Counted from the first letter of the stretch, positions 51,449 through 63,971 are shown. The stretch: 64,000 nucleotides of DNA from Urechis unicinctus (GCA_034190875.2 CM067349.1:12672095-12736094); one strand, 5' to 3'. Translations and numbers: made by a program. Notes: generated by a model from the letters alone, not told the origin.

Positions 51449-51654
51449 CTGTGCACACACAAATTATGCAGTGTTCGATAACTATGCTGCTGACTACAAA
51501 TTTGTAAATAATACCAAAAAGATACATTTTTCCTTTTTCAGTAGCAGCATTAAAATAAAGTAAATATTTAAAGAGTAAAATATTCACAAAAGTGCACTTA
51601 TGTTAAAGGAAAACCATCATTGCTCAACCGACGAATGCCAGAATGAGTGACAGA

Positions 51655-51795
51655 GGGGCCATGACTGTGGGACTGAGTGACAGATGAGCGATGACGACTG
51701 TGTGAAATGGACTGACAGGTGAACGATGACTGTGAGATGGACTGACAGATGAACGATGACTGTGAGATGGAGGGACAGATGAACGATGGGGTGTG
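51655..51795. repeat. 30-bp minisatellite, about four units
   Basis: Units share GACTGACAGATGAACGATGA and CTGTGAGATG, with one longer variant on the left. Open frames over it on the minus strand are repeat artefacts. Confidence 0.8.
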
Positions 51796-52204
51796 TATAA
51801 GATGGTTGTGATGTAATAAGGAGCAAGCCTCCCAATACGCACGAGGCCATTCCGCTGCAACGGCTGGCACTTTGTTGAGAGCGATAACAGAGGTTTCAAG
51901 CACAACCACTTGAGTAAACTTATTTTCATTACAAGAATAACATTTAAATACGACTCACTTGTAAACTTAGAAACTGTCAAAAATATAGCAAATGAATTCT
52001 CAACTTTCCACAACTGCACCAAATCGCGCCAATCGAGTGTTACGAACAAATTAGTTTCGTATTTGCTTTACTGCTCTAAATCAAATCTTTCTAGTTCTGT
52101 ATGACGCATAAAATCTCGTCTTCAATAATAATAATTTATACCGTGTACCGTGTATTTTTTTATATTGATCATAATTATGCAAAATAAATTGGTAAGAAAC
52201 TGAA

Positions 52205-52480
52205 GCGAGGAAAGCGGTTTCTCAAGAACTCGATGAGGCTTATGAATGGGCTCTCAACCCCTGGCCGGGTCTCCACCACGGACCAGCAGGTCAGGGGTTC
52301 GAGCCTCGCCTACGTCTGGAGAGTATCTCTCCTGAATTTCGACTCATTATTCCAGGAGACCCCAGTCACGATAGTAACCGAGCAGTTGAAAGCCACAAAC
52401 CATAATCATCCTCAGAGCTCATCGATCGATAGCACCAAAAGTTATGATCCTTACTATATCTTGTCATACCTAGATCATGC
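52205..52480 (+). repeat. Possible tRNA-derived SINE
   Basis: GGGGTTCGAGCCTCGCC near 52293 resembles a tRNA B box in its T-arm context. A plausible but weak A-box region lies about 45 bp upstream. No clear poly(A) tail or target duplication was found. Confidence 0.3.
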
Positions 52481-52698
52481 CTAGCTGGGGCTGTCAGGTT
52501 AACATATGCCCATATTTCTGGTATAAACTGAAAAAAAGAATATATAAAAAATAATTTCCACGTGTTTTTGACACATCTATTCCACATGATTAATACTCGT
52601 TGAATCCATGTGGATATCACGTGACAATTCGTGGATCCACCCCTGCTCCAAAACTACACATGATTTCCACTTGGATTCCATGTGTTGTGCCCACTGGG

Positions 52699-54462
52699 TG
52701 ATGAATTGTACGCATGATTACGCAATGAGAATGCTATATCACAGTGACGCACACATCTCCTCACTTTACACAATACTTTACAGAATGCAGTCACACCGTT
52801 ACTGTAGAGCAGACAGTGATATTAATGCAAATGCTCTGACCTCATGCGATTCCAGTGCTACCGTTTGGTAGGGAGCCAGATATAAGGTCAATCACTTATG
52901 GGTATCTATGTGCAAGAACAGAGGGGGATCTACAGTCATCATCTCTGTATCTCGGATCAGCGCCGTGTTCCAGAAGGGCCTTTTCAGTGTCTTTGAACCC
53001 ACGGCGCTCAATATCGAATCCAATAAGCTACGATCTCCGTGCGATTGCCACGTTATCGTACGGAGGCCGTACTTACACATGCTGCTCACGTACGGTGTCC
53101 TTACTCACTCCCACGTGCTAAGTGTGCCGTCCATATAGCAAGTGACCGTGGGAAAAAATTTAAAAGACTCACGGAGTCAGTGCGTTGTGCGCTCATTGGC
53201 TGTAGAAGGCACGCGCGTCATCCGTACTGGGGTGAATCCGTAGCCCGACCGCATCCCGAACACAGCAAAAGTTCCTCGTGCACTTAAAGTGCTACAGCGT
53301 GTCTGCGTGCTCCCAAATCCGTACTGAGGCGGTTCTCATCACGTACGGATCCCCAAATTCTGCCAATGTTTTTGCAAGTAGATACCAACACACGCAAACA
53401 CAAATGAGCACTGTTGATATCGGCATTCCATTGAAGTCTTTAGAATATGACAGTATGCCATAGCTGCGTCCTATCTATAGACCTCACACCTTCCACCTCA
53501 TTGATGCGCAGCGTTGCTTAACTTGATAATAAAGACCGGCAAAAATGTGAATTACCCAAAATGTAAAGAACATCCGCGTTCTTAAATAAAAGGGTATATG
53601 TGAGATGCAACTTCCCTTCCAATAAAATGAACTTCCAGAAATTCTTCTTAAATACACTAGTCTCAGAGCTGCAAACACGGAGACGTTTAGTACCGATAAC
53701 GAGCTACAATGCAATCCGCTTCTGCTATGTGCAATCACGCCCTCCCTCGGCAATCATGAAGTCGCCACTGAAGTGTGCATTATTTACATAGAATGTAAAC
53801 ACAGCTTCACCATGCAGTCATTTTAATAAGGAGGATAGCCGAATTGTCAAGAAGCTGCCAAAACTGCACCCTCTACATGATGCCAGTAGCACATAATAAG
53901 TCGATATACACGTCTAACATATACCACATTCTGTTCGATACATATAAATAAATACCAAACAGGTGTCCTAACAAACTAACGCATGCAGTGATGTTTTACC
54001 TCCAAGAGCTTCCTGCATTTTTACCTTCGTGGATTTGGGCGGACCATAGTCTGAATCGGTGTGTTGAGTCACAAGCACTTAGTTCATGGTAGCATACATA
54101 GAAAGTTAGGCAGCTTTTTAGAAAATCCAACATCAGGATTTTACAGGACAACACTGCAGGTTATCCATGCTTTGCTTAGGTCTTGGGTGATCACATACGC
54201 TGTGGGCTGGCACAACCTTGAATCACAAAATACCTTTGGTAAGCTCTTAGTTATCATATTCTATAATCATGTTAAATATCATCCATAAAACATACGATTC
54301 TATTTTTCAAGAAGCACCTATTCCTCATCAATGTTGTGTACGTTATCTAAAACCCTTACATGCTGGTGTGTCGATGTACTTCCCAAGTATGTGTTCAAAC
54401 TCTAAGAGGTTCTTATATCAGTGGTTTGCTTTGAATTCAGTTTATTTGGCGCAGTAGCAGAC
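52699..54462. other. Intergenic, partly CpG-rich; no gene recognised
   Basis: 52.95-53.35 kb has more CpG than the surroundings and several CGTACGG/CCGTAC words. It may be a promoter-like patch or an old repeat. A TTTGGCGCAG acceptor-like site ends at 54454, just before the start codon of the next gene. Confidence 0.4.
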
Positions 54463-56812
54463 ATGTCACTGGGTTTACAACTTGTTGAAGCCTCGAGGTC
54501 TGGAAATATTGATGTTCTTAAACGGCTACTAGATGAAGGTGCGGATGTAGAACAGGGAGATGAAGATGGTGACACATTGATACACCTGGCATCATGGAAG
54601 GGGCATACTGGATGCGTCGAGCTTCTGCTGAGCTATGGATGTCACCTAGAGAGTCGCGGATTTTGTGGCAGGACGCCTCTGCTGTCGGCTGCTTCAGGAG
54701 GTAGGATAGGCACAATGCAACTGCTGCTCGATAAAGGAGCAAACAAAGAGGATAAAGACAACGACAACAACACAGCGTTACATCTGGCGGCACAATTTGG
54801 CACGCCAGTGTTAGTAGACTGGCTACTGAGCAATGGACTTCACATGGAGAGTCGCGGGTTTTGTGGCAGGACGCCTCTGCTGTCAGCTGCTTCAAGAGGT
54901 AACATAGGCACCATGCGTTTGCTGCTCCGTAAGGGAGCAAACAAAGAATATAAAGACAACAACAGCGAGACAGCGTTACATCTGGCGGCACAATTAGGTA
55001 CGCCAGATTCAGTAGACTGGCTGCTGAGCAATAGATTTCACTTAGAGTGTCGCGGGTTGTGTGACAGGACGCCTCTACTGTCGGCTGCTTCAGGAGGTAA
55101 GATAGTCACAATGCAACTGCTGCTCGATAGAGGAGCAAACAAAGAGGATAAAGACAACGACAACAATACAGCGTTACATCTGGCGGCACAATTTGGTACG
55201 CCAGATTCAGTAGACTGGCTGCTGAGAAATGGATTTCACCTAGAGATTCGCGGATTTTGTGGCAGGACGCCTCTGCTGTCGGCTGCTTCAAGAGGTAACA
55301 TAGGCACCATGTATTTGCTGCTCCATAAGGGAGCAAACAAAGAGGATAAAGACAACGACAACAATACAGCGTTACATCTGGCGGCACAATTTGGTACGCA
55401 AGATTCAGTAGACTGGCTGCTGAGCAATGGATTTCACTTAGAGAGTCGCGGGTGGAACGATAACACGCCTCTTATTTCCGCTGCAGCCAATGGCCGCGCC
55501 GACAACGTAAGAGCATTGCTCAATCACGGCGCTGATATCACTTGCATAAATAGAGATGGCAAACCAGCACTCGATCTTGCACGTGGTCACCTTGAAGTAT
55601 TCAACATTTTGGCCGGAACCTCACATCACAACGTTCTGATGTCGAAATTCCCATTAGGTAAAATTTATAACGTCTTCCATGATCAATATATGACAGTAAA
55701 CAACATTGATATATATCCAAACATAGAGGTAGATGTTTCATGTAACTTTCTGTAATGACGGATTTGAATGCTATGCAGATGAAATGATGGAGATTTATCC
55801 AGACGCTGTTGGTGGATATAAGGTAAACCTCGCGAAACCAATGTCGACACAGGGCGGCTTCGGTACGGTCTACCGGGGGATACGCACAAGTGACAAGCGG
55901 TCTGTTGTTATGAAAAAGAGAATTTATGACGTCAACGAGGAAGCATTTACAGGGCATCCACATTTAGAAGCAGAAGCAATGCGCTGTACAAGACAACATA
56001 AAAACGTTGTACAATTTTTGGACTCAATAGAAACTCCTCCTGGCGTTGTATATCTTGTTACCGAGTATTGCAATATGGGATCACTGACAGATTGCATGAC
56101 CGAGTTGAAACCAAAACTGTCCATTAAGGTTGACTGGATGCTGCAAATTACAGAGGGTCTTAACTTCATGCATTCTCGGATCACACCTGTTGCACACAGA
56201 GACCTGAAACCTGATAACATACTTGCTCACCGTGAAGACGGGCAAATTACAATGAAGCTCGCTGATTTTGGCTTTGCCAAGCTAGTGGAAACAACTGTAC
56301 TGTCGACAATATGTGGGACAGAGCAATACATGGCTCCTGAGGTGACGCCAGTTGACGGCTATGTTAGGTATACAATAGCGTCGGATATATTTTCACTGGG
56401 CCTCGTATACTCAGTGATACTTCGGTTCCTGCCTTCCAACCCACAGCTGATTCCTGCTATAGGTGAGATGTTTTGTCGACATGCGTTCATTATCATATCA
56501 CCGTGTAGTTTCTATTCCATTATCATATTTTTAATTAATATGACACACTGGTATATTATTTGGTTGGTAGACGGACTCCAAATGACTGAAGGTCAGACGG
56601 TTGCTTCAATCATGAGAGACAAATACAAAGCAAGCAAGCCTGTCCCAGCCCTCTTCGTCATTCATGAATCGGATCCCTTTGTGGAGCAGAGACTCAAGCA
56701 TCTGATCCTGACTATGGCGACACTGAAGCCGGACAATCGCATAACCATCGACATTGTACTCTATGAACTGCGACCTCTAGCAGGTATGATTCAGTCATTG
56801 TCGAATGAGTAA
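54463..56812 (+). CDS. Ankyrin-repeat protein kinase, three exons
   Basis: Exons 54463-55657, 55779-56462 and 56571-56812 give about 706 residues. Donors GTAAAA and GTGAGA and acceptors ATGCAG and GGTAG join in phase 1 each time. Met at 54463 is the first ATG of the frame and follows an acceptor-like GGCGCAG. Residues 1 to about 385 are ankyrin repeats (TALHLAAQFGTPDSVDWLL, GRTPLLSAAS, GADITCINRDGKPALDLA). The kinase follows: GGFGTVYRG near 424, MKK Lys near 444, Glu near 464, HRDLKPDN near 538, DFG near 561 and APE near 584. All key residues are present, so an active Ser/Thr-type kinase is expected. The ankyrins probably bind a partner or target; no membrane segment or signal is seen in the spliced form. 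Within the ankyrins, four 198-bp units form a duplicated 396-bp pair. Intron 2 is 108 nt and stop-free. Substrate and pathway are unknown. Confidence 0.9.
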
Positions 56813-57077
56813 CCTATGCACGCTGCTGAATTTGCTCTAGCTACAATATTGCAACAATCTGTCTAATTGAATAGAATTGATTGAGAGCCTACCCCAAGCG
56901 ATATGGTTTCAGTGAAATTTTGTTTCTTCTCTTCTGAATTCAGTACATCCGCTACTAAAGTAGTCATGGGCAGGACCCAGCCAGGTGGGCGTGGTCACAC
57001 AAATCCAACGGTTTTACCTGTGACAAGTGCATTATGATTATGCAAAGTTATCTAATGTTGCGAGCTCGCTTATCGGA

Positions 57078-57083
57078 AATAAA
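57078..57083 (+). promoter_or_regulatory. Likely polyadenylation signal of the ankyrin-kinase gene
   Basis: AATAAA lies 266 bases after the stop codon, followed within about 20 bases by a T/G-rich stretch. Confidence 0.45.
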
Positions 57084-60000
57084 TATTTTTGTAAGAGGCT
57101 TCGTATTAAATGTGAGTTTAAATCAGGTGTTATAAGACTTAACGGCGTTGCCACTGGATTTTTCGTTGGAACACAATTTCATGAGCGAAACTAAGCCATA
57201 AATTGTTGTAGATAATTGTGTTTTGATGCAGTATGTTAACTAATGTTATCTTTCTGTTCCAATACGTACTAGAAGTATTTGTGTCTTAAAGTAATGACAA
57301 TTTACATATAATTCTATCAACCACGACCATTATTCTGTCCGCTATGTTTGATACCAGTCTATCGTTTTACATTTGCTCCTATCATTAACTTAGTATATAA
57401 TTTTCGTCAAGTTGGCAAAATTGTTTACGCTCATGTATTTATTCGTGTAAGTCATGAAAATGATTATAAAGTGAGGTCTTATCATTAAACCTCTAAATGG
57501 TGGACCATTTAAATTATGGATAGATGATAATACCTTCATGTTTTACAATTCTGATCATCCTGTTTGTTATTAATACTTTCATAAGTATATAGATAGGTTT
57601 ATAGTTATAAAACCCAACTGCTGTTCTATTTACTTATATGTGCTCCAATGTCTCTGTTACAAAGGTGTCTCAGAGAAGTTGTCAGTCAGCACAGAAGAGG
57701 TACAAAAACAGTCAATAAATTTGATACAAATAATTCATTCCTCGGAACGTGCCAAAACCACGGACCTGGTGAACTGTATGCACTCGACAAGCGTTATGAT
57801 GCAAATCAAAGGGTCACATTATAGCTAGCATAGCGTAGTCACCAAACCATGGTTAATCAAAGCATGGGATCATACAGGCATATACCGTGGATGGAAGGGT
57901 GGCCAACTTCACTCAACATAAAGGATTTTGGTTACGCCTCATGTACGTTTAATTTTGATAAGTCAGCGATGTGTAAATCGAATAAATGGACGATATTCAA
58001 GTGTATGTACGGACAAAATTAGGAACGTAGTCCATGATGCCTTTAAGAAATTTGGGGTGATCCTCTCGTATTTTGAGTAAGGAGCTAGTTCAAATCAACT
58101 AAAGAGAAAACAATTGCATCCAAAGCAGATAAGGAAAAGTACAAGATACAATTTCAAAATGTCCAACGTGTGAGTTACAGCGGCACACGATATCATCACA
58201 TACGCTATGTGACACATAGTTTTGATTCATTTAACACGGTCAGTATAGATTCCAATATTAACGATAGTCGGATAGTTTTTTTACGGCTAACCACCAGAGG
58301 CTAGCTACTGAGCCTTCATCCCAGAGGCCAGCTGCAAACCAGTCATGTCTGTGGAAACGAAATATCTAGCAACATAGCATGATAAGGGAAACATAGCACT
58401 AGTAGTTGGTTGGGAATGTAGGAAATTGGCAGTATTGTTAACCAAACTTTGAAAATGATTATTTGACCCCCGCCACCTGAAACTGCGTATGCCTTGACTC
58501 ATAATCGTTTTGAGAGTCACGTTATCATTTTACAGCGTAGGCTAACACTGCTATCGATGATGCAAAGAAGCGCCTTTATCGGCTTAATCAGCGAGTTTGA
58601 CAAGAGGTCAACTAATATACTGCACTCTTTAGAGCAAACAGCCTTTACCTTGAGACAATGACCATTTAACCGGCATCGGCAGCCATCGGTAGAACGAAAA
58701 TGCCACGCGTCATTCTGTTTACGGCGATGGCTGTGATTTTCTGCCCCCCCCCCACCATAAAAAGAGTATGAATGCATTATTATTGCCTCAGACAACTTCA
58801 GTCCGTTTAAAGATCCTTCTAAGAATTGATATTGATCAAAAAGCACCTTCCGAATTACTGCATATTGAATAACACCAGGTTGTCCTGCAGACAGCTCAGA
58901 ATTCTATAATTAGATGGCCACTTTCCACTTTTTTGATTAATCACGTTTAACGGTATGACGCCTCTACTCAGCCCTTATATGTGCGTTATAACTTAGCAAC
59001 AAAACTTTTCATGAGTTTAGTTTATAAGTCTATTGTGTTCGATGATTCTGGGACATATTTGTAGTGTGTGCTAACTGTTGCATCTTCAAAATTAGTCCTG
59101 CCAACAGTGTTCCTCGAAAATGAAAGCGTCATTGTGTAACGATACGGGGTGCGCGTTCGGCGGGGCAACGGTATTCCGCGTCTTAGATGAAGTTCAATAA
59201 CCCGTCAGGAAGTACTTTTATAGATCGAATTTTCTTTTAAATAATCTTGAAGTTTTCCAATTCCAGTTTTACATATATTCAAAACCCATCCCTGATAACT
59301 GCAATCAGTTATGAGAGTTAGATGAGTAAGCCATGACGTCCAAAAGAGGCCTGGTTTAATGCAATCGGGAGCCAATTGCCGAGCGTCACCAAGAATTCTC
59401 AAGGTCAAACGTCAATGTCAAACTTGACATTCGTCCCATAGCTTTCAGTTAAAAGTAAATTTTACAACGATCAGTAATAACATTATGTACAAAAATAAAA
59501 ATGAAGGAAATTATCCAGAAATGAACAAATATGGATTGTAACTAACAATAATACTGTTTATGAGAAACATATTGTATAACAAAGGCAACAATTCAAGGAA
59601 AACTTCCAATGACAATTCTATCATAAAGATCGCTCGCTGCCATTGGTGGCAGAACCTATTAACTCGCCAATATTAAGACTATCAAGTTTGAAATCATCAG
59701 TGTTAACATTAACATTCTCTTTGCTCGGTTTGGTTAATCTTTCATAACCGTACAGTGTACACCAACCGTGAAAACGATAATCCTAATAGTAAACGCAATC
59801 GTAATTCCCCCTATTAGAGGTACATGAGATAAAGCTAGAGGTAATTGGATGAATGTTTCCGCAATGCTAAGGGTTTCAATATAGCATATGCCATATTGCA
59901 CCCAACCCATTTACACTTTGATTCACTTTAAACTGAAGCTATTTGATAATCTATTCTTGACGGACTGTATTGTGTAGTGTCACTGGTCGAAGCAGAGGTA

Positions 60001-60175
60001 TATCAAGAGTGCTGATTGTGCTATGGAAGCACTGTTCACCCAACCCACTAATGCGCCACCCTTGTTTGACGAGGAGTGCTGGCAGCTTGATTCGGTGTAC
60101 TCCTGCAGTTGTGAAGTCATTTCTTCTTAACTCTTCGGCCGGGGTTTTCTTGTGTTGTCATCTAAGCAGTATACT
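57084..60175. other. Intergenic; no gene recognised
   Basis: AT-rich with scattered short frames lacking motifs. A C10 run occurs near 58742. No repeat structure is recognised. Confidence 0.45.
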
Positions 60176-60477
60176 CAGGTATAACAAGACTTCACCTCCT
60201 ACGAGGTACAGGTATAACAAGACTTCACCTCCTACGAGGTACAGGTATAACAAGACTTCACCTCCTACGAGGTACAGGTATAACAAGACTTCACCTCCTA
60301 CGAGGTACAGGTATAACAAGACTTCACCTCCTACGAGGTACAGGTATAACAAGACTTCCTCCTACGAGGTACAGGTATAACAAGACTCCACCTCCTACGA
60401 GGTACAGGTATAACAAGACTTCACCTCCTACGAGGTACAGGTATAACAAGACTTCACCTCCTACGAGGTACAGGTAT
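60176..60477. repeat. 33-bp minisatellite, about nine units
   Basis: The unit is ACAGGTATAACAAGACTTCA followed by CCTCCTACGAGGT. One unit lacks three bases and another has one T-to-C change; the rest are almost identical. As 33 is a multiple of three, frames stay open (YNKTSPPTRYR repeated), but there is no sign of a host gene. Confidence 0.98.
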
Positions 60478-60839
60478 TTACCATGATATCAACACCACGT
60501 TATAATTGGAGTAAGGCTGTATACACGAAGTCGAGTCCACCCGTATTGCATTCTAAGTGCACGCTCCAGAAACATAGAAGCACCTTCACTTTACTCTCCT
60601 CATCCCATGCCCCCCACTCTATCTGTAATTGGCTAACCAATCACAGAGGGACACTAAACGGACTGATTACAATGAAGCCCCCATATATCATCATATGATT
60701 GAAAGTATTCCATTGATACATGATATAAGTGGAATACTTTTAAGGACACAATGTGCAGTTTAAAATGAACGGATTAAACCATACAACACAATGAGCGTTT
60801 TCTTTCATAATTCTTCCGGACGCATTACGGAACTAAGTT

Positions 60840-61220
60840 CACCCCAGGTAACAAACAATATTCTCCCAATGGTTCTTTGAGGTCCCATTGGTCTTACGAA
60901 GCGTTGCGCGGCATGTCTCCTGCTGTCGACGGTCGCCTGCTAGCCACGGGGACAATGCATTTCGTCCTTCACTGGTCCTGTGGCGGCACACGACCGGTTC
61001 GCGCCCCATGCACGAGTGAGGTACTAACATGACTCCTCCAGTCGTATCAAATCCCACTTCACCGGCACCTTCCAATTGAGCAGAGTATTCAGAGGCATTA
61101 TACGGCAAAAGTATGATGCAGTAAATGGAAGTTGTGCGCGATAATTCAACCTCTTTACCTTGTCCAAATTGGCAGGATAGCAGCGCGCGTGTAATGCCAT
61201 GTCAGATGGGGATGGCATGT
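60840..61220 (-). mobile_element. Ty3/gypsy pol fossil: end of reverse transcriptase towards RNase H
   Basis: On the minus strand, KVKRLNYRAQLPF, YFCRIMPLNTLLNWKVPVKW and LEESC fit the segment after the reverse-transcriptase palm (the FLG-YYRRFI ... PL-LL ... W pattern). GREPVVCRHRTSEGR lies beside it. It is a broken, old fragment with several breaks and no LTR. Confidence 0.5.
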
Positions 61221-62014
61221 ATTGATGCGTTTCCGTGGAGAGTACTTGCTGCTAGTCACTCCGAGGCAGCGATTCCTTCGTGAGGCGTCCACGTTCTGAT
61301 GAAGCATGTTTGCGTGAGTATTAATCCTGAATCCAGGCAGTTATCACGATGCGACTCCATGGCAGTTACCATGTGTTTAAGATGCAGGGTCGCTTCAATG
61401 AATGATACCTTCATTCTCACATCTTTAACTCCATTAACAACTTGGGCGAGTTGTTGTTTGATTGCTATAATTATGTCCTATGGCCAAGTAAGGCGACGTC
61501 TATTTTACGTCGGTTTATAATGGTGGCAAATTTGCTAACGAAGCAGAGATGAATGCTCTTTCTTGCTCTACTCTTTTAACAGCCAAGCATTTCTTAACTC
61601 AGCGTCAGTGGCGGTGCCAAATTGATTGTACATTATTTATCAGACCTCGTCGGTTATGGGTACGGTGTAAATCTTTAAAGAAATACAGTCGATACTCTAT
61701 GTTAGGCACACCACTTTTATTGCCGGAGGTAGATTTCTGGAACATATTGATAGAGTCACGGACCTACGTGGTCAGGGACCTCCTTCTAAACAGCCCCGGG
61801 ACCCATCCAAAAGGACTATGACATCCAAAACAGCCATCTGGCAACGACGTCCCCTGGTGTCTACCATCGTTATCTTCGTCAATATCGACCGTGGTAGTCC
61901 TGCCAAGGTGAATCATAAAGGGGCTAGCTATGATTGTTATTCAACAAATTTGAACATACAACAAACTGCTGCTACTCTAGCTAGCATCTGCTCCATGTTG
62001 GAGGATGCGTGTAC
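61221..62014. other. Between gypsy fragments; no gene recognised
   Basis: Short frames such as 61549-61821 have no recognisable motif. Parts may be further decayed element sequence. Confidence 0.35.
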
Positions 62015-63150
62015 TTAAGTTCGTTTTCCCAGCTTATATTCGGGAGCTGGGATTTTAGTGCTCACACTGTCCCTTGTTCGCTTCTTCTTTGATAGACTGT
62101 GGCGGGCTGCTCGATGGTCTGGGTTTTTATAGTTTATGTGGGTAGTTGGAGGGTCCTTTGTCACCTGACCGTGGAAGTTACTGGTGCGGGGTATAAGGTA
62201 CTCACAGGTGTTGCAGACCTTGGTCTTGCCACTGGTTTGGTGACGAAGCCAAACGTCTTGTCCTCTGACTGGTATGGCAATAAATTGGGGGTGCCATCTT
62301 GACGTGAGCGAGATAGGTACATTTGCCAAATATATAACACTATTTCTATGTTAATGCATGTGCATAGTGCGATTTTGTTCTATACAGACATCAGTTTACC
62401 AGGATCGGAACTCCAATAAGTTATATTTCTGGCCATGGTCCGTTATGATTATTTCTAGAAGAATAAATCCGGGAAGGTAGTGATTATAGATAGCATCCCA
62501 TACAGATTTATTAGTCATGATGGGAATCAGTGTTGCAGTACAGTCTGTAAGATGATCAATGGTGGTCAGTACATAGCGGTCATCATTAGCAGAACACGCG
62601 AACAAGCCAATTAAGTTAATTCCTAGTACTGGTGTAGGGTATAAGCTAATGAAATAGTACCCGTTGGTACTCGATCCCGTCGATTGGTATGACATGATCC
62701 AATGCTGTTTATTACTGGAGCTTCTCTGGTTCGGTCGGGGGTTTGTGTGTGGCCATGTGTCCGACCTCTTTATGCTCGCGTTGTAAAACTAGGTCTTGAA
62801 AGCGAGGCGCCAGTATCAGTCGGGGGTAGTTAGCTCTAGTAGAAGCTGGTATGAGCAATGAGAATATTTGTTCATTCATGATTAGAAACTGAGAATCTTC
62901 ATCGCAGACTGCCTTCATCGAATAAGGATAATACGCTCTTTACTCTTCTTGAATTAATTTAAGATTCCGTCTTGCAGAATGTCTTGTATCATTTGGAATG
63001 CATAATAGCACATCATTGGGCACATTGTTTTGACCCGGGCAGTATTTTGTAGGGGCTCCGAATTCAGCAAGCAACACAGCCCGTCGTTGATTTGTGGTGT
63101 TTTTCATATCCTCAAGAAACAGCGACGTGAGAAGTTTGGGATCATTGAAG
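62015..63150 (-). mobile_element. Ty3/gypsy pol fossil: RNase H end, integrase core and C-terminal part
   Basis: In minus-strand order: LAEFGAPTKYCPGQNNV (RNase H end, about 63.07 kb), VLQREHKEVGHMATHK (integrase zinc region, about 62.76 kb), NLIGLFACSANDDRYVLTTI with DHLTD and ITDHGQ (integrase core, 62.4-62.6 kb), and VWLRHQTSGKTKVCNTCEYL (C-terminal part, about 62.2 kb). The order is normal for pol. It is broken in several places and old; no LTR was found. Confidence 0.75.
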
Positions 63151-63256
63151 CAGCATCTAATAGGAATAGCCTGAGCTTGCGCAGCGCATACCCAACATCA
63201 TACGACTCTTTCTCAGTTGTTGCCTATTTCAGTTGAGAGCCTGATTAGCACACCAT

Positions 63257-63535
63257 TTGAAAGATAACAGTACACCAGTCTTCCTTTTGGCATGTTTAAA
63301 ACGCAAGAAACCTGCCGCAATTCCGTATACTACATTTTCTTATCTGGATGGAGTTCAGGCGTCCATGGATGATGTATGCATCGGCGGTCGCACGCAAGAA
63401 GAGTATGACACTTATGCGAAAGGTGTTCGGAATATCTGCAGAAAACATGGGTTGGCTCTCAGTACGAACAAACGTTTTGTTCCCTACAGACTGTTCTTGA
63501 TCCAATCTGTTTATTATCCTCTGATCCCAATGTAA
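63257..63535 (+). mobile_element. Reverse-transcriptase palm fragment, plus strand (LTR-type fossil)
   Basis: The frame contains SMDDVCIGGRTQEEYDTYAK followed by GVRNICRKHGLALSTNK, the active-site turn and following helix of Ty3/gypsy-type reverse transcriptase. It faces away from the minus-strand pol fossil next to it, so it is a separate or inverted piece. Broken and short. Confidence 0.65.
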
Positions 63536-63922
63536 CCCCATCAGTAGCTACACTAACAGAGACGGGTTCTAGAAGAGTGTCCACAAAACCTAAGCTCAAT
63601 ATCAACAAATCTCTGGGATTCTTAGAATCATACTAGTTTTATTTTACTTCGCTTGCAGAGTATACATTCTAACTGAGTGAGAGAAATAGCCAAACCTTGG
63701 TTCAAACATCTGCTTAATCATGGTGCCAATATCCTATAATGATTTTTGAAGACTATATATTGGTTCGTCTGCTTGTAATGGAATGAAGCAATCCTCTGAA
63801 GCCTTTACTACCACAGCACATTTTAGTCGAAGATCGAATTATATCCTTCACATAAAGTTAATGTTCATGAAATTCACTGTCATTTCCGAATCGGCAGGTG
63901 ATCGTATACAACGTTTAGTGCA

Positions 63923-63971
63923 ATGAAAGAGCTACTTTTCGAAGTGTTGCTAGTCGGTTCTATCTATTCAG
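63923..63971 (+). CDS. Possible signal-peptide first exon of a secreted protein (cut by window end)
   Basis: ATG opens a 16-codon exon, MKELLFEVLLVGSIYS, hydrophobic like a signal peptide. It ends in phase 1 at a strong donor, CAG|GTAAGT. Phase-1 junctions after signal peptides are common in metazoan secreted proteins. The rest lies beyond the window. Confidence 0.4.

Larger units (their letters stand above)
49987..52698. mobile_element. Candidate 2.7-kb inverted-repeat-bounded element holding a DUF4806-like gene
   Basis: The left end CCCAGTGGGCACAACAC (49987-50003) is matched exactly, inverted, at 52682-52698. Similarity continues about 30 bp inward (GAATCCACGTGG against GAATCCAAGTGG). More copies of CCACGTG-type words lie just inside the right end (52555-52660). 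No convincing target duplication is visible, and the superfamily is unknown. It could be a DNA transposon, or a host gene between two copies of a smaller repeat. Confidence 0.5.

Noticed and set aside
52223-52305. A functional tRNA gene
   Set aside because: Only the T-arm/B-box part is convincing; the acceptor and anticodon arms do not pair, so at most it is a tRNA-derived SINE.
54518-55427. Minus-strand frames of 63-157 codons repeating under the ankyrin exon
   Set aside because: They are shadows of the duplicated ankyrin sequence.
60158-60380. Possible repeat protein YNKTSPPTRYR x n
   Set aside because: Same artefact with a 33-bp period; the upstream frame has no motif and the opposite strand is equally open.
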